This document shows positions 41,406 through 50,198 of a DNA stretch of 50,198 nucleotides, one piece after another. Under the pieces are notes generated by a model. The model was given only the letters and a program-made list of their open reading frames with translations. It had not been told where the DNA came from and made no database searches. The position numbers were made by a program, and so were the translations under genes. This DNA is from Poteriospumella lacustris (taxonomy: Eukaryota; Sar; Chrysophyceae; Chromulinales; Dinobryaceae), in the NCBI GenBank assembly GCA_008000375.1, contig SMOI01000237.1, positions 1 to 50,198 of the forward strand, read 5' to 3'. Positions within the stretch are counted from its first letter, which is position 1. Each line of letters opens with the position of its first letter.

Positions 41406-44400
41406 TCACGCACCGCCCGAGCGCAGCGGCGAACGCGGCGGCGCCTCTGCGGCCCCCGCGACGGACGCGTCGGACGCGGCGGGGGCGGCGCGCAGGTGCT
41501 GCAGGATGCGCGCGGACAGGCGCATGGCGTCGTTGTTCGCCTGCAGCAGCGACGCGCGCATCGCGTCGACCTCCGCCGACAGCGCCGCGAGGGCGCCGGT
41601 CTCGTCGCGCAGCTGCCCGTCGCGCAGCGCCGCCTGCAGCTGCAGCACGCGGCCCTCCAGCAGCGCCACCGGCGTCGGCTCGCGCCGCTGCATGTCGCGC
41701 AGCAGCGCGTCCTGCAGCGCGCGCGTCTGCGCGACGATGTCGGCGACCGGCAGAGCCAGCGCGCGGTCCCGCGCCATCGCCGCCGCCGCGGCCGCCGCGG
41801 CCGCCGCGGGGAACTGCTGCGCCTTGAGCGCGAGCTTGGCGCTCTGCCACAGCGACAGCAGCGCGGCCAGCAGCTGCTTCTTCCGCGCGGCGCGGCGGTT
41901 GAGCGCGTCGAGGTAGCGCGTCACCTGCTCGACGCGCTGCGTCGCCAGCGCCTCGTTCGCCTCCGCCACCACCTGCGACGGCGGCGGCTGCGGCTGCGGC
42001 CCCGCGGCCCCTGCGACTGCGGCGGGGCCCCAGAGGTCGTCGTGGAGGCTGCGCTGCAGCTCCGCGAGCACCGACGTCGCCTTCGCCGACAGCCCACCGC
42101 CGCCGCCGCCGCTGCGGGTCGGCGACCTCGACGGCGACTTCGACGACGGCGACGAGGGCGACGCCGGCGCAGCGGTCGCCGCAGCGGCGTCGGTGGCGGC
42201 GGCGGCGGCGTCGCGGAGGAGGTCGGCGTCGAGGCGCGCGGCGCGGCGCAGGTCGCGCAGCAGCGCCTCGACGTGCAACTGGCAGCGGTGCAGCGGCGGC
42301 AGCGCGCGGCCGTCGCGCGCCGAGCGACGCGCCCGTCGCCCGGCGGCGCGCACGTGCCGCGCAGCGGCAGCCCCAGCGCCGCGGCCGCCGCCTCCTGCGA
42401 CCGCTGCCAGGCGGCGGCGTCGGCGGCGGGCGCCAGCGCCAGCGACAGCTGCGGGTTCGCGTCGCGCACGCGCCGTAGCTGCGCGTCGAGCGCGGCGAAG
42501 GGCGCGGCGAAGCCGTCGGCGGCCGCCAGCGCCTCGTGGCGCAGCTGCCACACGGCGGCGACGCTCTGCGCCAGGCCGCGCAGCACGTCGCTGTCGCCGC
42601 CGCCGTCGTCGCGGGCGTCGTCGGCGGGCGCCGCGTAGACGCCGAGGCCGTGCGCCAGCAGCAGCGCCACCTCCTCCGCGCGCGCCGCGTCCGTCAGCAG
42701 CGCCGCCGCGCGCCGCACGCCGCCGACGAAATACGCCCGCGCCGCGCCGCCGTCGCCGTCGCCGTCGCCGCCGGCGGCGTCGTCGTCGTCGAAGAGCGCA
42801 GCGCCAGTCGCCGTCGCCGCCGCGTCGTCGTCGTCGTCGTCGTCATCGTTGTCGCGCCGCCCGCCGCCGCCGCCGCCGCTGCGCGTGTCGCCGCCGCAGC
42901 GTCGGCAGCTGCTGCGTCACGCGGCGCGCAGCGTCGCAGGCGTCGGCGGTGGCCTCGAGCAGCAGCGCGGCCACGACGCCCTCGTCCTGCGCCAGCTGCC
43001 GGTGCCACTCGGCGGCCGTTTTCTTCGGCGGCCGCGGCGCCGTCGCCGTCGCCGTCAGCAGCGTCGCCTCCGCCGCCTCCGCCGCCGCCGCGGCCGCCGC
43101 CCGCTGCGCCTCGAGCCGCTGCAGAAAGCGGCGGAACTTCGCCGCCGAGGCGCGCCACCGCGGCGGCGTCGTCAGCAGGCGCAGCCACACGGCGCCCAGC
43201 GACGCGGCCGGCGCATCGTCGGCGCCGAGGCTCAGCGCGAGGACGCGCTCGCCGAAGAGCGTCGCCGCCAGCAGCGCGAGACACGTCGCCGCGTGCAGCG
43301 TCTCGGGCGCCGCGACGGGCGCCGCGACGGCCGCCGGTGGCGCCAGCGCCGGCAGCGTCGGGTGCAGCGAGGCGAAGGCGCCGAAGAGCTCGTCGAAGCG
43401 CACGAAGCCGCTGCGGTCGCGGTCGATGCGCTGCGCGACGGCGTCGTGGTCGGGCCAGGCGAGCGCCAGGCCCAGCGTCGCCTCGGCGAAGTCGCGGAGG
43501 TTGTCGCGCGACACGGCGGCGGGCGGCAGCGCGCCCGTCGCCAGCGCCGCGAAGAACGCCGCCGCCTCCGCGCGCAGCTGCGTCAGCTGCGGCGCCGCAG
43601 CCGGCGCTGCAGCCGGCGACGCGGCGGCGGCGTCGAGGTCGGCGAAGCGCGCGAGGTGGCGCTGCAGCGTCGCGAGGCAGAAGACGACGGCGACGGCGGC
43701 GGCGGCGTCGTCGGGAACGTCGCCGCCGCGCCGCAGCTGCGCAGCCGCTCGCGCCACCGGCCGAAGCGCGACACCGACGCGGCGGCGGCGGCGGGGGCCG
43801 CGGGGCGGCGCGTGTCGTGCGCCGCGTGGTGGTGCCACTGACGGTGCAGCGGCTCGAGCAGCGCGCGCGCGCAGCGGCGCAGCGCCTCGAGCTCCGCCGC
43901 CGTCGCCGCGTCCTCCGCCGCGTCGGCGGCGGCCCGCGCGGGGCGGCCGGCGCCGCGCAGCGCCTGCAGGTCGCCGCGCCAGACGAGGCCGCCGAGGCGC
44001 ACCCAGCGCGTCGCGACGAGCAGCAGCAGCTGCCGCGTGTCGCCCGCGAGACACGTCGACGCGAAACGGTCGCGCGGCAGGCGCAGCGTCTGCAGCAGCC
44101 GGCGCCAGCGCTGCAGCGGCTGCGTCGCGTCCAGCGCCAGCGCGTCGAGCAGCGCCGCCACCTGGCGGCCGACGGGCGGCGCGGCGGCGGCGGCGGCGGT
44201 GGCGGCGGGGCGCGCGGCACCGTCGTCGTCGTCGTCGAGGTCGCTGTCGCCGGGCGCCGCGGCCTTCGACGGCGACGCGAGCGGCGGCAGCGGCTGCGCA
44301 GCGGCAGCGGCAGCGGTGGCGGCAGCGGGCGGTGGCGGTGGCGAGGCCGTCGATCGTGGCGGAGGCGGCGGCGACGCGCTGCCGCAGCGCCGCTTCCTCC

Positions 44401-45910
44401 GGCGACGGCGACGGCGACGCGGGCGGCGGCTGCGTCTGCAGCCGACGAGTCGCCAGCTGCGCGTCGCGCACCTGCGCGTCGAGGGCGTCGAGCTGGCGCT
44501 GGGCGGCCGCCTCGGTGCGCTGCGCGTGCGCCGCGAAGAGCGCCACGACGCGGTCGAGCTCCGCCGCGGCGACGTCGCGGTCGGCCGCCAGGCGCCGCGC
44601 GCGCTGCTCGTCGCGGCCGCGGTCCTCGCGCAGCGCCGCGTTCTCGCGCAGCGCGCGGTCCTTGTCGCGCTGCAGGCGCTGCGTCTCCGACTGCAGCCGC
44701 TGCAGCTGCGTCGCGTGCTGCGTCACGGTGCGCTGCAGCGCCGCGATCCGCCGCAGAAACGCGGCGCTGTCGTCGGCGGGCGACGGTCGCGTGGGCGACG
44801 GCGGCGGCCGCAGCGCCAGCAGCTCCGCGTCGGACGCGTCGGCGTCGTCGGTGTCGTCGGGCGGCGGCGCGGGGCCTCGCTGCGGCCCGCGGTCCGCGCC
44901 GCCGTCGCCCGTCGCGCGGCCTTCGCGACGCGTTTCGCCTCCGACGGCGCATCGGCCGCCGCGGCCACCGACGGAGCGGGGGCCGGCGCAGGGGCAGGCG
45001 CGAAGCGGTCGAAGACGTAGGGCCGATCGGCGGCTGCGACGGCGTCGTACGACGGCGGCGGCAGCTCACCGACGACGCCGCCGTCACCGTCACCGTCGCC
45101 GTCGCTGTCACCGTCGTCGTCATCGTGTGCAGCCTCCGCGCCGCTGTCGCCGACGCCGTCGCCGTCGCCGTCGGCGTGGGCCTCTGCCGCGCGGCTCTGT
45201 CGCTGCGCTCGCCGCGCCGTCAGCGCCGTCTTGGCGCGCGTCTTCTTCGTGCGCCGTTTCTCTTTTTTCTTCGGCGGCGCTGCGGGGTCGCCCGCCGCCG
45301 CAGCGCCCGCCGCGGGGCCGCGCGGCACCTGCCGCTCAATGAGCAGCGTGATGGCCGTGAGCAGGCTCTGCTGCTGCGCCTGGCTCAGCGTCGACCAGCC
45401 GCGCGCGCCGCCGTGGTGCCGCACGACGTCCTCCAGCGTCGCGCCCGTCCACTGGCCCCGCAGCGCCGCCATCGCCGCCACCGCGTCGCCCTGTTCGATG
45501 TGCAGCCAGCTCGCCACATGCGACGCGTCCCAGTCCGCCACCGCCTCGGGCCGCGTCTTCTTCGCGTGGTCGATGACCTTGCGCCGCAGCCGCTGCGCGT
45601 GAACGTAGATTTTGATTTTGTGCATCGGGTGCAGCTCGGCGGGCAGCGCGGGGTGCGGCAGCTCCTCGGCCATGCTCACCAGGTCTAGGCCGGTGAGGTT
45701 AGCGTCCTTCATGAGGTCGTAGGCGCTCATGAGCTCCAGTCGCAGGGCGAAGAACTTCTGGACGGTGGCGTTGCTCCACGTGTGCGCCTGCTCTTCCAGC
45801 TCGGCGAAGGGAACCTTCGCGGGGATCTTCACCGCCTCACCCGATGGCAGTTGAAGCAGCTCGTGCAGAGTGGCCTCCACTCTGGCGACCGCGGTCTTCT
45901 GGCGGCTCAT
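41406..45910 (-). CDS. Tandem SAM-domain, coiled-coil and EF-hand protein; frame broken
   Basis: ATG at 45910, stop at 41406, about 1500 codons. Residues 44-112 and 125-193 look like two SAM domains (WSNATVQKFF..HKIKIYVHAQRLR and DWDASHVASWL..). A basic KKKEKRRTKKTRAK patch and acidic repeats follow, then a coiled coil (QRLQSETQRLQRDKDRALREN, about 44740-44500), a region with the EF-hand loop DRDRSGFVRFDEL (near 43420), and a helical C-terminal part with RRAARKKQLLAALLSLW. No orthologue is recognised; the layout suggests a Ca-responsive scaffold. Frame jumps near 44890, 44320, 43715, 42870 and 42315 are each equal to one or two missing bases. DNA is very GC-rich and Ala-coding, as in the ABCA gene. 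Confidence 0.65.
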
Positions 45911-46346
45911 GTCGCGTGGTCTCGTCGCTGATGTTGAAGTGGTGGTCGCTGCTGTAGAAGTGGTCGTGTTCGGGCGACACCGTCGCGGGCACTGGTACTC
46001 CTCGCGGTTCGTTCAGACCGTATCCCGTCGGACCAGGCTCTACCCGGCGGTACAGTGCGATAATCTTATGAAATCCATCGTAGCGGGCACGTCGCCCTCG
46101 CTCAGGCGCAGCCGGCGACGCGACTTTCAAAAAATGAAACCGCCCGGCGTCGTCGTCATCACGCCCACAGAGTATCTGGGTCTCTGGGCCGCTACCCAGA
46201 TCCCAGATCGGTCGGCGGTCGGTTCGGCGGTGGTTTTGCGGTTCGGAGCTTTGGCTTTACACGACGTTTGAGGCGGAATAGACCTTCAAACATTACTGAG
46301 GTGGAAATGCGCATAACAGCACACACGGGTCACTAAAATCTGTTTT
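45911..46346. other. Intergenic region with ATCTGGGT hairpin
   Basis: Promoter side of the SAM-EF gene and 3' end of the histidine phosphatase. ATCTGGGT (46174-46181) pairs with ACCCAGAT (46194-46201) around a 12-base loop; CTCTGGG lies in the loop. No gene. Confidence 0.4.
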
Positions 46347-47411
46347 CTATTTGGAGGTGTAGCCGCCGTACACCGTCGCCAAACTGTCCGGGTCGATGCG
46401 GAAGCCCTCTTCGCCACTCTCCAGCTCGTGCGCATGCAGCTCAAAGGCGACCATGCCGGAGTTCGTGAGCTTCTTCGTCTTGGCGTCGTGGTTGAAGTGG
46501 TGTGGCAGGTACGTCTGAAAGAAGTACTTGAACCAGAGCGAGTGGCCGCCCACGATGATCGTGTCCACGTCCTTCTGCTGGAAGGCCCACTCGCAGAACG
46601 CCTGCAGGCGCTTGTTACCGTAGAAGGCGTACGTCTTGTTGCCGAAGTTCGCGCTGGTGTCGTAGATGGCGAGCGGGGAGAAGTTGGCCTGTCCGCCGCA
46701 GTGGGGATACAGCCGCTCGAAGGGCAGGTCGGCGATGCCCTGCGGCGGCGACAGCTGGAACGTGTCGATGTTCCGACTGATCTCCTGCAGGCAGGAGAGC
46801 AGGTGGATCTTCTCCTTGTTCTTGTCCACGCGCGGCCACAGCGCCAGGGTCGTGGTGGCGACGGCGCGGCGCAGGGACGAGGTGACGATGAGCGACTTCT
46901 CGCCCGGGTCGCCGCGGATAATCTTCAGCAGCTTCGTGACGCGCTCTGGCTGCACGATCGTGGCCTCTTTTGATACTAAGAACTTGCTCAACTCTACGGC
47001 CTGCTCGATACCCTCTTCGTTCAGCGGCGAATCGATGAACACGCTGTTGACGGAGGCGTAGTGCTTGAACTCCCAAAGCAGCGACGTGAACAGCGACTTG
47101 ATCATGCGCAGGTTGAAGCCCTTGTTGAAGACGTTGTTCCAATCAGACTCGCCGTGTCGCAGAAATACAATGGTCTTCGTGCCCCTCAAGGGCTTCGTCT
47201 TGTACGAGTCCGGGTCGGGGTTCTTCTTGGGCCCCACGCCCTTGCTGTCCTTCGAGAAGACCATGAACACCAGCGCCTCAGCGAAGGTCATCGCCTTCTT
47301 CAGAACCAACTTCAGCACAATGGCCTCATCGTCGCGCGTGTTCTGGATCCAAACATACGTCAGCACCAACAACAGGCCCGAGGTGATGTAGTCCGCCAAA
47401 ATCATCCCCAT
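46347..47411 (-). CDS. Histidine-phosphatase (phosphoglycerate mutase-like) membrane protein
   Basis: 354 residues from the ATG at 47411; the frame stays open to another ATG at 47705, which would add 98 residues. The shorter form begins with a signal anchor (YITSGLLLVLTYVWI, about 7-22). The catalytic motif TIVFLRHGESDWN puts the phospho-accepting His at 86; SPLNEEGIEQA, SSLRRAVATT (second Arg) and VGGHSLWFKYF (second His) complete the branch-1 pocket. Substrates of such eukaryotic enzymes are phospho-sugars, -proteins or small molecules and cannot be chosen. I prefer the short start because the anchor then sits at the N-terminus. Confidence 0.85.
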   Translation of the reverse strand: MGMILADYITSGLLLVLTYVWIQNTRDDEAIVLKLVLKKAMTFAEALVFMVFSKDSKGVGPKKNPDPDSYKTKPLRGTKTIVFLRHGESDWNNVFNKGFNLRMIKSLFTSLLWEFKHYASVNSVFIDSPLNEEGIEQAVELSKFLVSKEATIVQPERVTKLLKIIRGDPGEKSLIVTSSLRRAVATTTLALWPRVDKNKEKIHLLSCLQEISRNIDTFQLSPPQGIADLPFERLYPHCGGQANFSPLAIYDTSANFGNKTYAFYGNKRLQAFCEWAFQQKDVDTIIVGGHSLWFKYFFQTYLPHHFNHDAKTKKLTNSGMVAFELHAHELESGEEGFRIDPDSLATVYGGYTSK

Positions 47412-47946
47412 TTTCGATAGATGCGGGAATGTGTCGGGTTTCCGCGATGAAAAATACCCACACCACGCACAGGAATAGACACGCGAGAGATCAAGGACAG
47501 GATGTGAACGTCCTAGCGCTTGTCGGACGAGCAAAGGCCACGATCCAACCGGTCGCGTCTCGACGTCGCAGTCGTCGATCACCGCGGCAGGTCGCCACCA
47601 CAGCGGCGGAACCCAGAAACGCAGACAGTCCCAGATCAAGAAAATACGGGAATCACGGAGATATTGATTCCAGGACGTCGGGATTCCGTAATAGCAGGAG
47701 GCCATGATGACGACGACGAGGAGGTCTCGTCGTCGTCGTCGTCGTCGCCGAGACGGCGGTGCCTGATCAAATCAAATATAAACTTGAACGCAAATCGTGA
47801 CGCGATACAAAGCAGTACACGCTCTGAAAGCTGGGCTGACCAGTTTCAAATTTCCGTGGATAGTCGTTAAAACCGTCGCGTTGCTTCGAAATAACGTTTG
47901 AAGTGGGTTGGCCGTCGCTCACTGACAGTGCGGCGAAGTGACTGAC

Positions 47947-49007
47947 ATGGAGGAGTCCATTTCAAAGTTCCTGGCGTTGGAAGAAAGCTCTTCGGATTCG
48001 CAGGATGCTCTACGAAAGATGACCTTGGCTCTGCAGGGGTTGCAGCTGAACGAGGAAGAGTCCGCGGTGTCCTACATCGATTTCATCAAGTTCAAGTTCC
48101 AACGAAAGGTGCCGTCCCACCGCAGCTGTTGCACGTCCACCTTGCCTCATAGAGCGCATACCATAGACACAGGCTACCCCTAAGGTGGCAGCAGCAGTGA
48201 CGGACGCCGTCGAGGCGGAGTGGCTGCACGACTTCCTGGCCAGCAACGCCGCCGGTCCTGTCACACAGCCTCTCCCCGCCACGGAGCCCGACAACGGCTC
48301 TGACGACCAGGCAGAGGCTCTTCCTCTCTCCCCATCCACGTTCGCATGGCGGTTTGATGACAAGTACCTCGCGGGCCGCAGAGTGAAAGTCGACAACTTC
48401 GTGTCGGCCCCCGGCGACGAGGACGACGCGCCGCGCCCTCCACCGACCGAGTCGAGCGAACGCAAACCACCCGCATTTTCGTCGTATTTGCCGTCGGGAA
48501 TGACACTGGACAATGTACGTGCTTCCATTGCGCCTCGCCGCCCTCCGCTTACCCAGGTGCCTTCGTCTGCAGGACGCGAGCGATGACGAGCCCGACCCGG
48601 CGGCCGCGTGCGATGGGACGCTGGAAGATCTGGAGGACGAGGACGAGGATGAGGAGGAGCACAACGAGACAGATAGCGCAGGATCCCGCAGAAACGAGTT
48701 GGCGCCATTCCGCCACGTGGTGGTCGACGGGGCTTCCGACGACTGCGACGCGATCGAAGACCTCGACGGCGACACCCACAGCGAGACGGACGACGACGAA
48801 GCAGCCGACGATGGAGGAGGCCGCGACGACGACTTTATGGCCGCGATGATCGCGTTTCTTCAGAGCTCCGGCAGCAGAAACGCGTCTCTCGCCCAGGCGC
48901 TGAGAGAGCAGCAGCTGGCGGCGCGGTACGGTCTGCAACTCGACAACGGTGCCACAGAGGACGCGAGCCCCTGCGACGATGAAGTTCACGAATTCTCCTT
49001 CGAGTAG
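47947..49007 (+). CDS. Acidic hypothetical protein, three exons
   Basis: Exons are 47947-48108, 48185-48514 and 48573-49007 (introns 76 and 58 bp; donors GTGCCG and GTACGT), 308 residues, ATG at 47947. The N-terminal part is helical (ISKFLALEE, RKMTLALQGLQL), followed by YIDFIKFKFQRK; the middle holds WRFDDKYLAGRRVKVDNF; exon 3 is extremely acidic (EDLEDEDEDEEEH, DDDEAADDGGGRDDD) and ends in a helix with ASLAQALREQQLAARYG. Frame continuity across both introns supports coding. No domain recognised. Confidence 0.6.
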
Positions 49008-49068
49008 ATTTGGAAGGAGGATAGCGTCGCAGCAGGGCTGGCGCGCCATCGGGGAGGCTGCCCCCGTG

Positions 49069-49076
49069 TGTATATA
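49069..49076 (+). promoter_or_regulatory. UGUAUAUA octamer after acidic-protein stop
   Basis: TGTATATA lies 62 bases after the stop codon, a perfect PUF-type octamer in otherwise GC-rich surroundings. Confidence 0.4.
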
Positions 49077-49155
49077 GACAGCGCCGGCCGTGCGGCGATG
49101 GAGCTGTTCGTTGAATTTATTGATGTTAACACGTGCACGTGCTGGGAGACCAGCG

Positions 49156-49701
49156 CTATCGAAAGAACAAGATGACTGGGTCGGGCTCGTCGGCGGGTTT
49201 GTAGTCGTAGAACAGCTGGATGACCGGGATGGATCGCTCCTCTAGCTCTCGCTCCTCCGCGGAGGCCGCGCCGCCCACCGGGTAGCCTTGGATGCCGCAG
49301 TCTCTCAGCGTCAGCATTTCATCCGTGACTTCGTTCGATTCGGTGAAGGCGTGGAAACACAGCTTGAGATCGGTGATCTTGCCGTGTTTCTCGCGGAGAA
49401 TCCGCTTGAGGGTGAAGATGTACGTGTCCTCCTTGAACAGCATGCTGAAGTTCATGAACTTCCAATTCAGCAGCTTGAACTCAATGCGCACTCTGTCAGA
49501 CAGGGGACGAACAAGTGATAATCTCCGGTCGATCTACATCCCCGCGAATCACTTACATCGGCTCCTTCACCACTGGCGGCGGCGCCTTCTCCACGACCTC
49601 CTGAAACGGCGGTTGGGCCAATTAGTGAAGCGGACGATCACTAACACTTCAGCGGCTTCACTTACCGGGGCGTCGTCCTTGACCTTCTTCTTTTTGGGCA
49701 T
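49156..49701 (-). CDS. Small ubiquitin-like-fold candidate
   Basis: Exons are 49701-49666, 49600-49557 and 49492-49156 (introns 65 and 64 bp, donors GTAAGT), 138 residues. The N-terminus MPKKKKVKDD is strongly basic, resembling a nuclear localisation signal. The body runs VRIEFKLLNWKFMNF, TYIFTLKRILREKHGKITDLKLCF, and MLTLRDCGIQGYP, a beta-beta-alpha-beta order with a CGI-type loop like ubiquitin-like domains; it ends IPVIQLFYDYKP..DPVILFFR. All exon joints keep phase. Specific function unknown. Confidence 0.7.
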
Positions 49702-50161
49702 GGTCTACTGTTGTTGTCGTTGAGGTGCAATACCCGGAGGTGTTGTGACCGTTGGCTGTCAGATTGGAACACTCAAGTTGGTTGCTCGGAATGAAACCCT
49801 CCTTCACCACGGAACTTGCGGATGGGCTGAAATGGAGAATATAGCCCACACGAAGGGTGCTTCTCTCGGTTCTATTGTGTCATTATCCAGCGAATCGGCG
49901 TCAAAAGTCGCCGCAAGAGCCGCAGCGCCGTCCGCAACGTCGCCGTCGCTGTCGCTGCGCCGCCACATGAAACGGCTTCCCATGAGGCCGAGCCGTTTCA
50001 ATATTGAGGGACTGTCCACGACGACGACGACCTGAGTCGGTCGGTCCCGTGGCCTGTCCGACCCCCATCGACCTCATCGCCCTCATGGCACGACCTGTAG
50101 TTGAATCATTGCAAAGATTCGACTTTACAGTCGCAGCGCCCCCACAGGGGCAACCGACGAT
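49702..50161. other. Intergenic region at right end
   Basis: No supported gene. A minus-strand open stretch (49804-50026) preceded by an acceptor-like CTCAG could be a last exon, but has no motif. Confidence 0.3.
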
Positions 50162-50198
50162 ATGGCATCGCAGTTCCTGGAGCGAGTTGGAATCGCCG
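50162..50198 (+). CDS. Possible start of a gene leaving the window
   Basis: ATG at 50162 opens a frame reading MASQFLERVGIA up to the edge. Only 12 codons are visible; it is reported because the start context lies at the end of a plausible promoter gap. Confidence 0.2.
   Translation, partial: MASQFLERVGIA

Noticed and set aside
42193-45688. Two overlapping plus-strand ORFs of about 1050 codons
   Set aside because: Same GC artefact, opposite the SAM/EF-hand gene; low-complexity Arg/Ala only.
47412-47705. 98-residue extension of the histidine phosphatase from an upstream ATG
   Set aside because: Not fully excluded, but it would bury the signal anchor and has no family resemblance; more likely a 5' leader.

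Overview
This is a gene-dense nuclear window from a microbial eukaryote. It holds spliceosome and proteasome subunits, a kinesin, a HECT ubiquitin ligase and many small spliceosomal introns (about 58-150 bp). About half of the 5' splice sites begin GTACGT and most others GTAAGT, which fits the GTRNGT consensus reported for oomycetes. A Crinkler-like P-loop gene and short, often divergent intergenic regions also fit an oomycete or related stramenopile. The lineage is an inference; no rRNA or other marker is present.

Layout: 1-3910 kinesin-4-like motor, running off the left edge (-). 4243-6892 perfect-looking inverted duplication carrying two proteasome alpha-6 (PSMA1) genes tail to tail. 7057-7953 RNF113/CWC24 splicing factor (-). 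8328-10931 XAB2/SYF1 splicing and repair factor (-). 11422-12636 SLC35F-type carrier (+). 12750-13628 EEF1A-KMT4-like methyltransferase (-). 14149-15509 phosphopantothenoylcysteine synthetase (+). 15598-16698 RluA-type pseudouridine synthase with a C2H2 finger (-). 17066-24028 ABCA-type transporter (-), very GC-rich, with its frame broken about 17 times. 24422-26432 glutathione synthetase (+). 26572-27438 SGNH hydrolase (-). 27.5-31.2 kb is an accessory, repeat-rich stretch: a two-repeat hypothetical ORF, a possible C5-methyltransferase remnant, a displaced SGNH fragment, a Crinkler-like NTPase (-) and a heptamer satellite. 31438-34430 membrane-anchored HECT E3 (-). 34749-35045 is a 9-bp satellite with a 100-N assembly gap. 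36501-37047 small FCS-like zinc protein (-). 37696-38745 TDP2 (+). 38841-39014 possible small lipidated peptide (+). 39329-40967 GT4 glycosyltransferase (+). 41406-45910 SAM/coiled-coil/EF-hand protein (-), GC-rich with a broken frame. 46347-47411 histidine phosphatase (-). 47947-49007 acidic hypothetical (+). 49156-49701 small ubiquitin-like-fold candidate (-).

Functional themes: RNA splicing (RNF113, XAB2), protein turnover (PSMA1 x2, HECT), thiol and CoA metabolism (PPCS, GSS), membrane transport (ABCA, SLC35F) and topoisomerase damage repair (TDP2). There is no operon-like logic; neighbours mostly share promoters or 3' ends.

The strongest unexplained signals are four. (1) The inverted PSMA1 duplication. 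(2) The one-directional frameshifts confined mainly to the two most GC-rich genes, which look like uncorrected base deletions rather than pseudogene decay. (3) UGUANAUA (PUF-type) octamers just after, or overlapping, the stop codons of at least six different genes. (4) A two-repeat ORF at 27816-28406 whose repeats have diverged mainly at synonymous positions.
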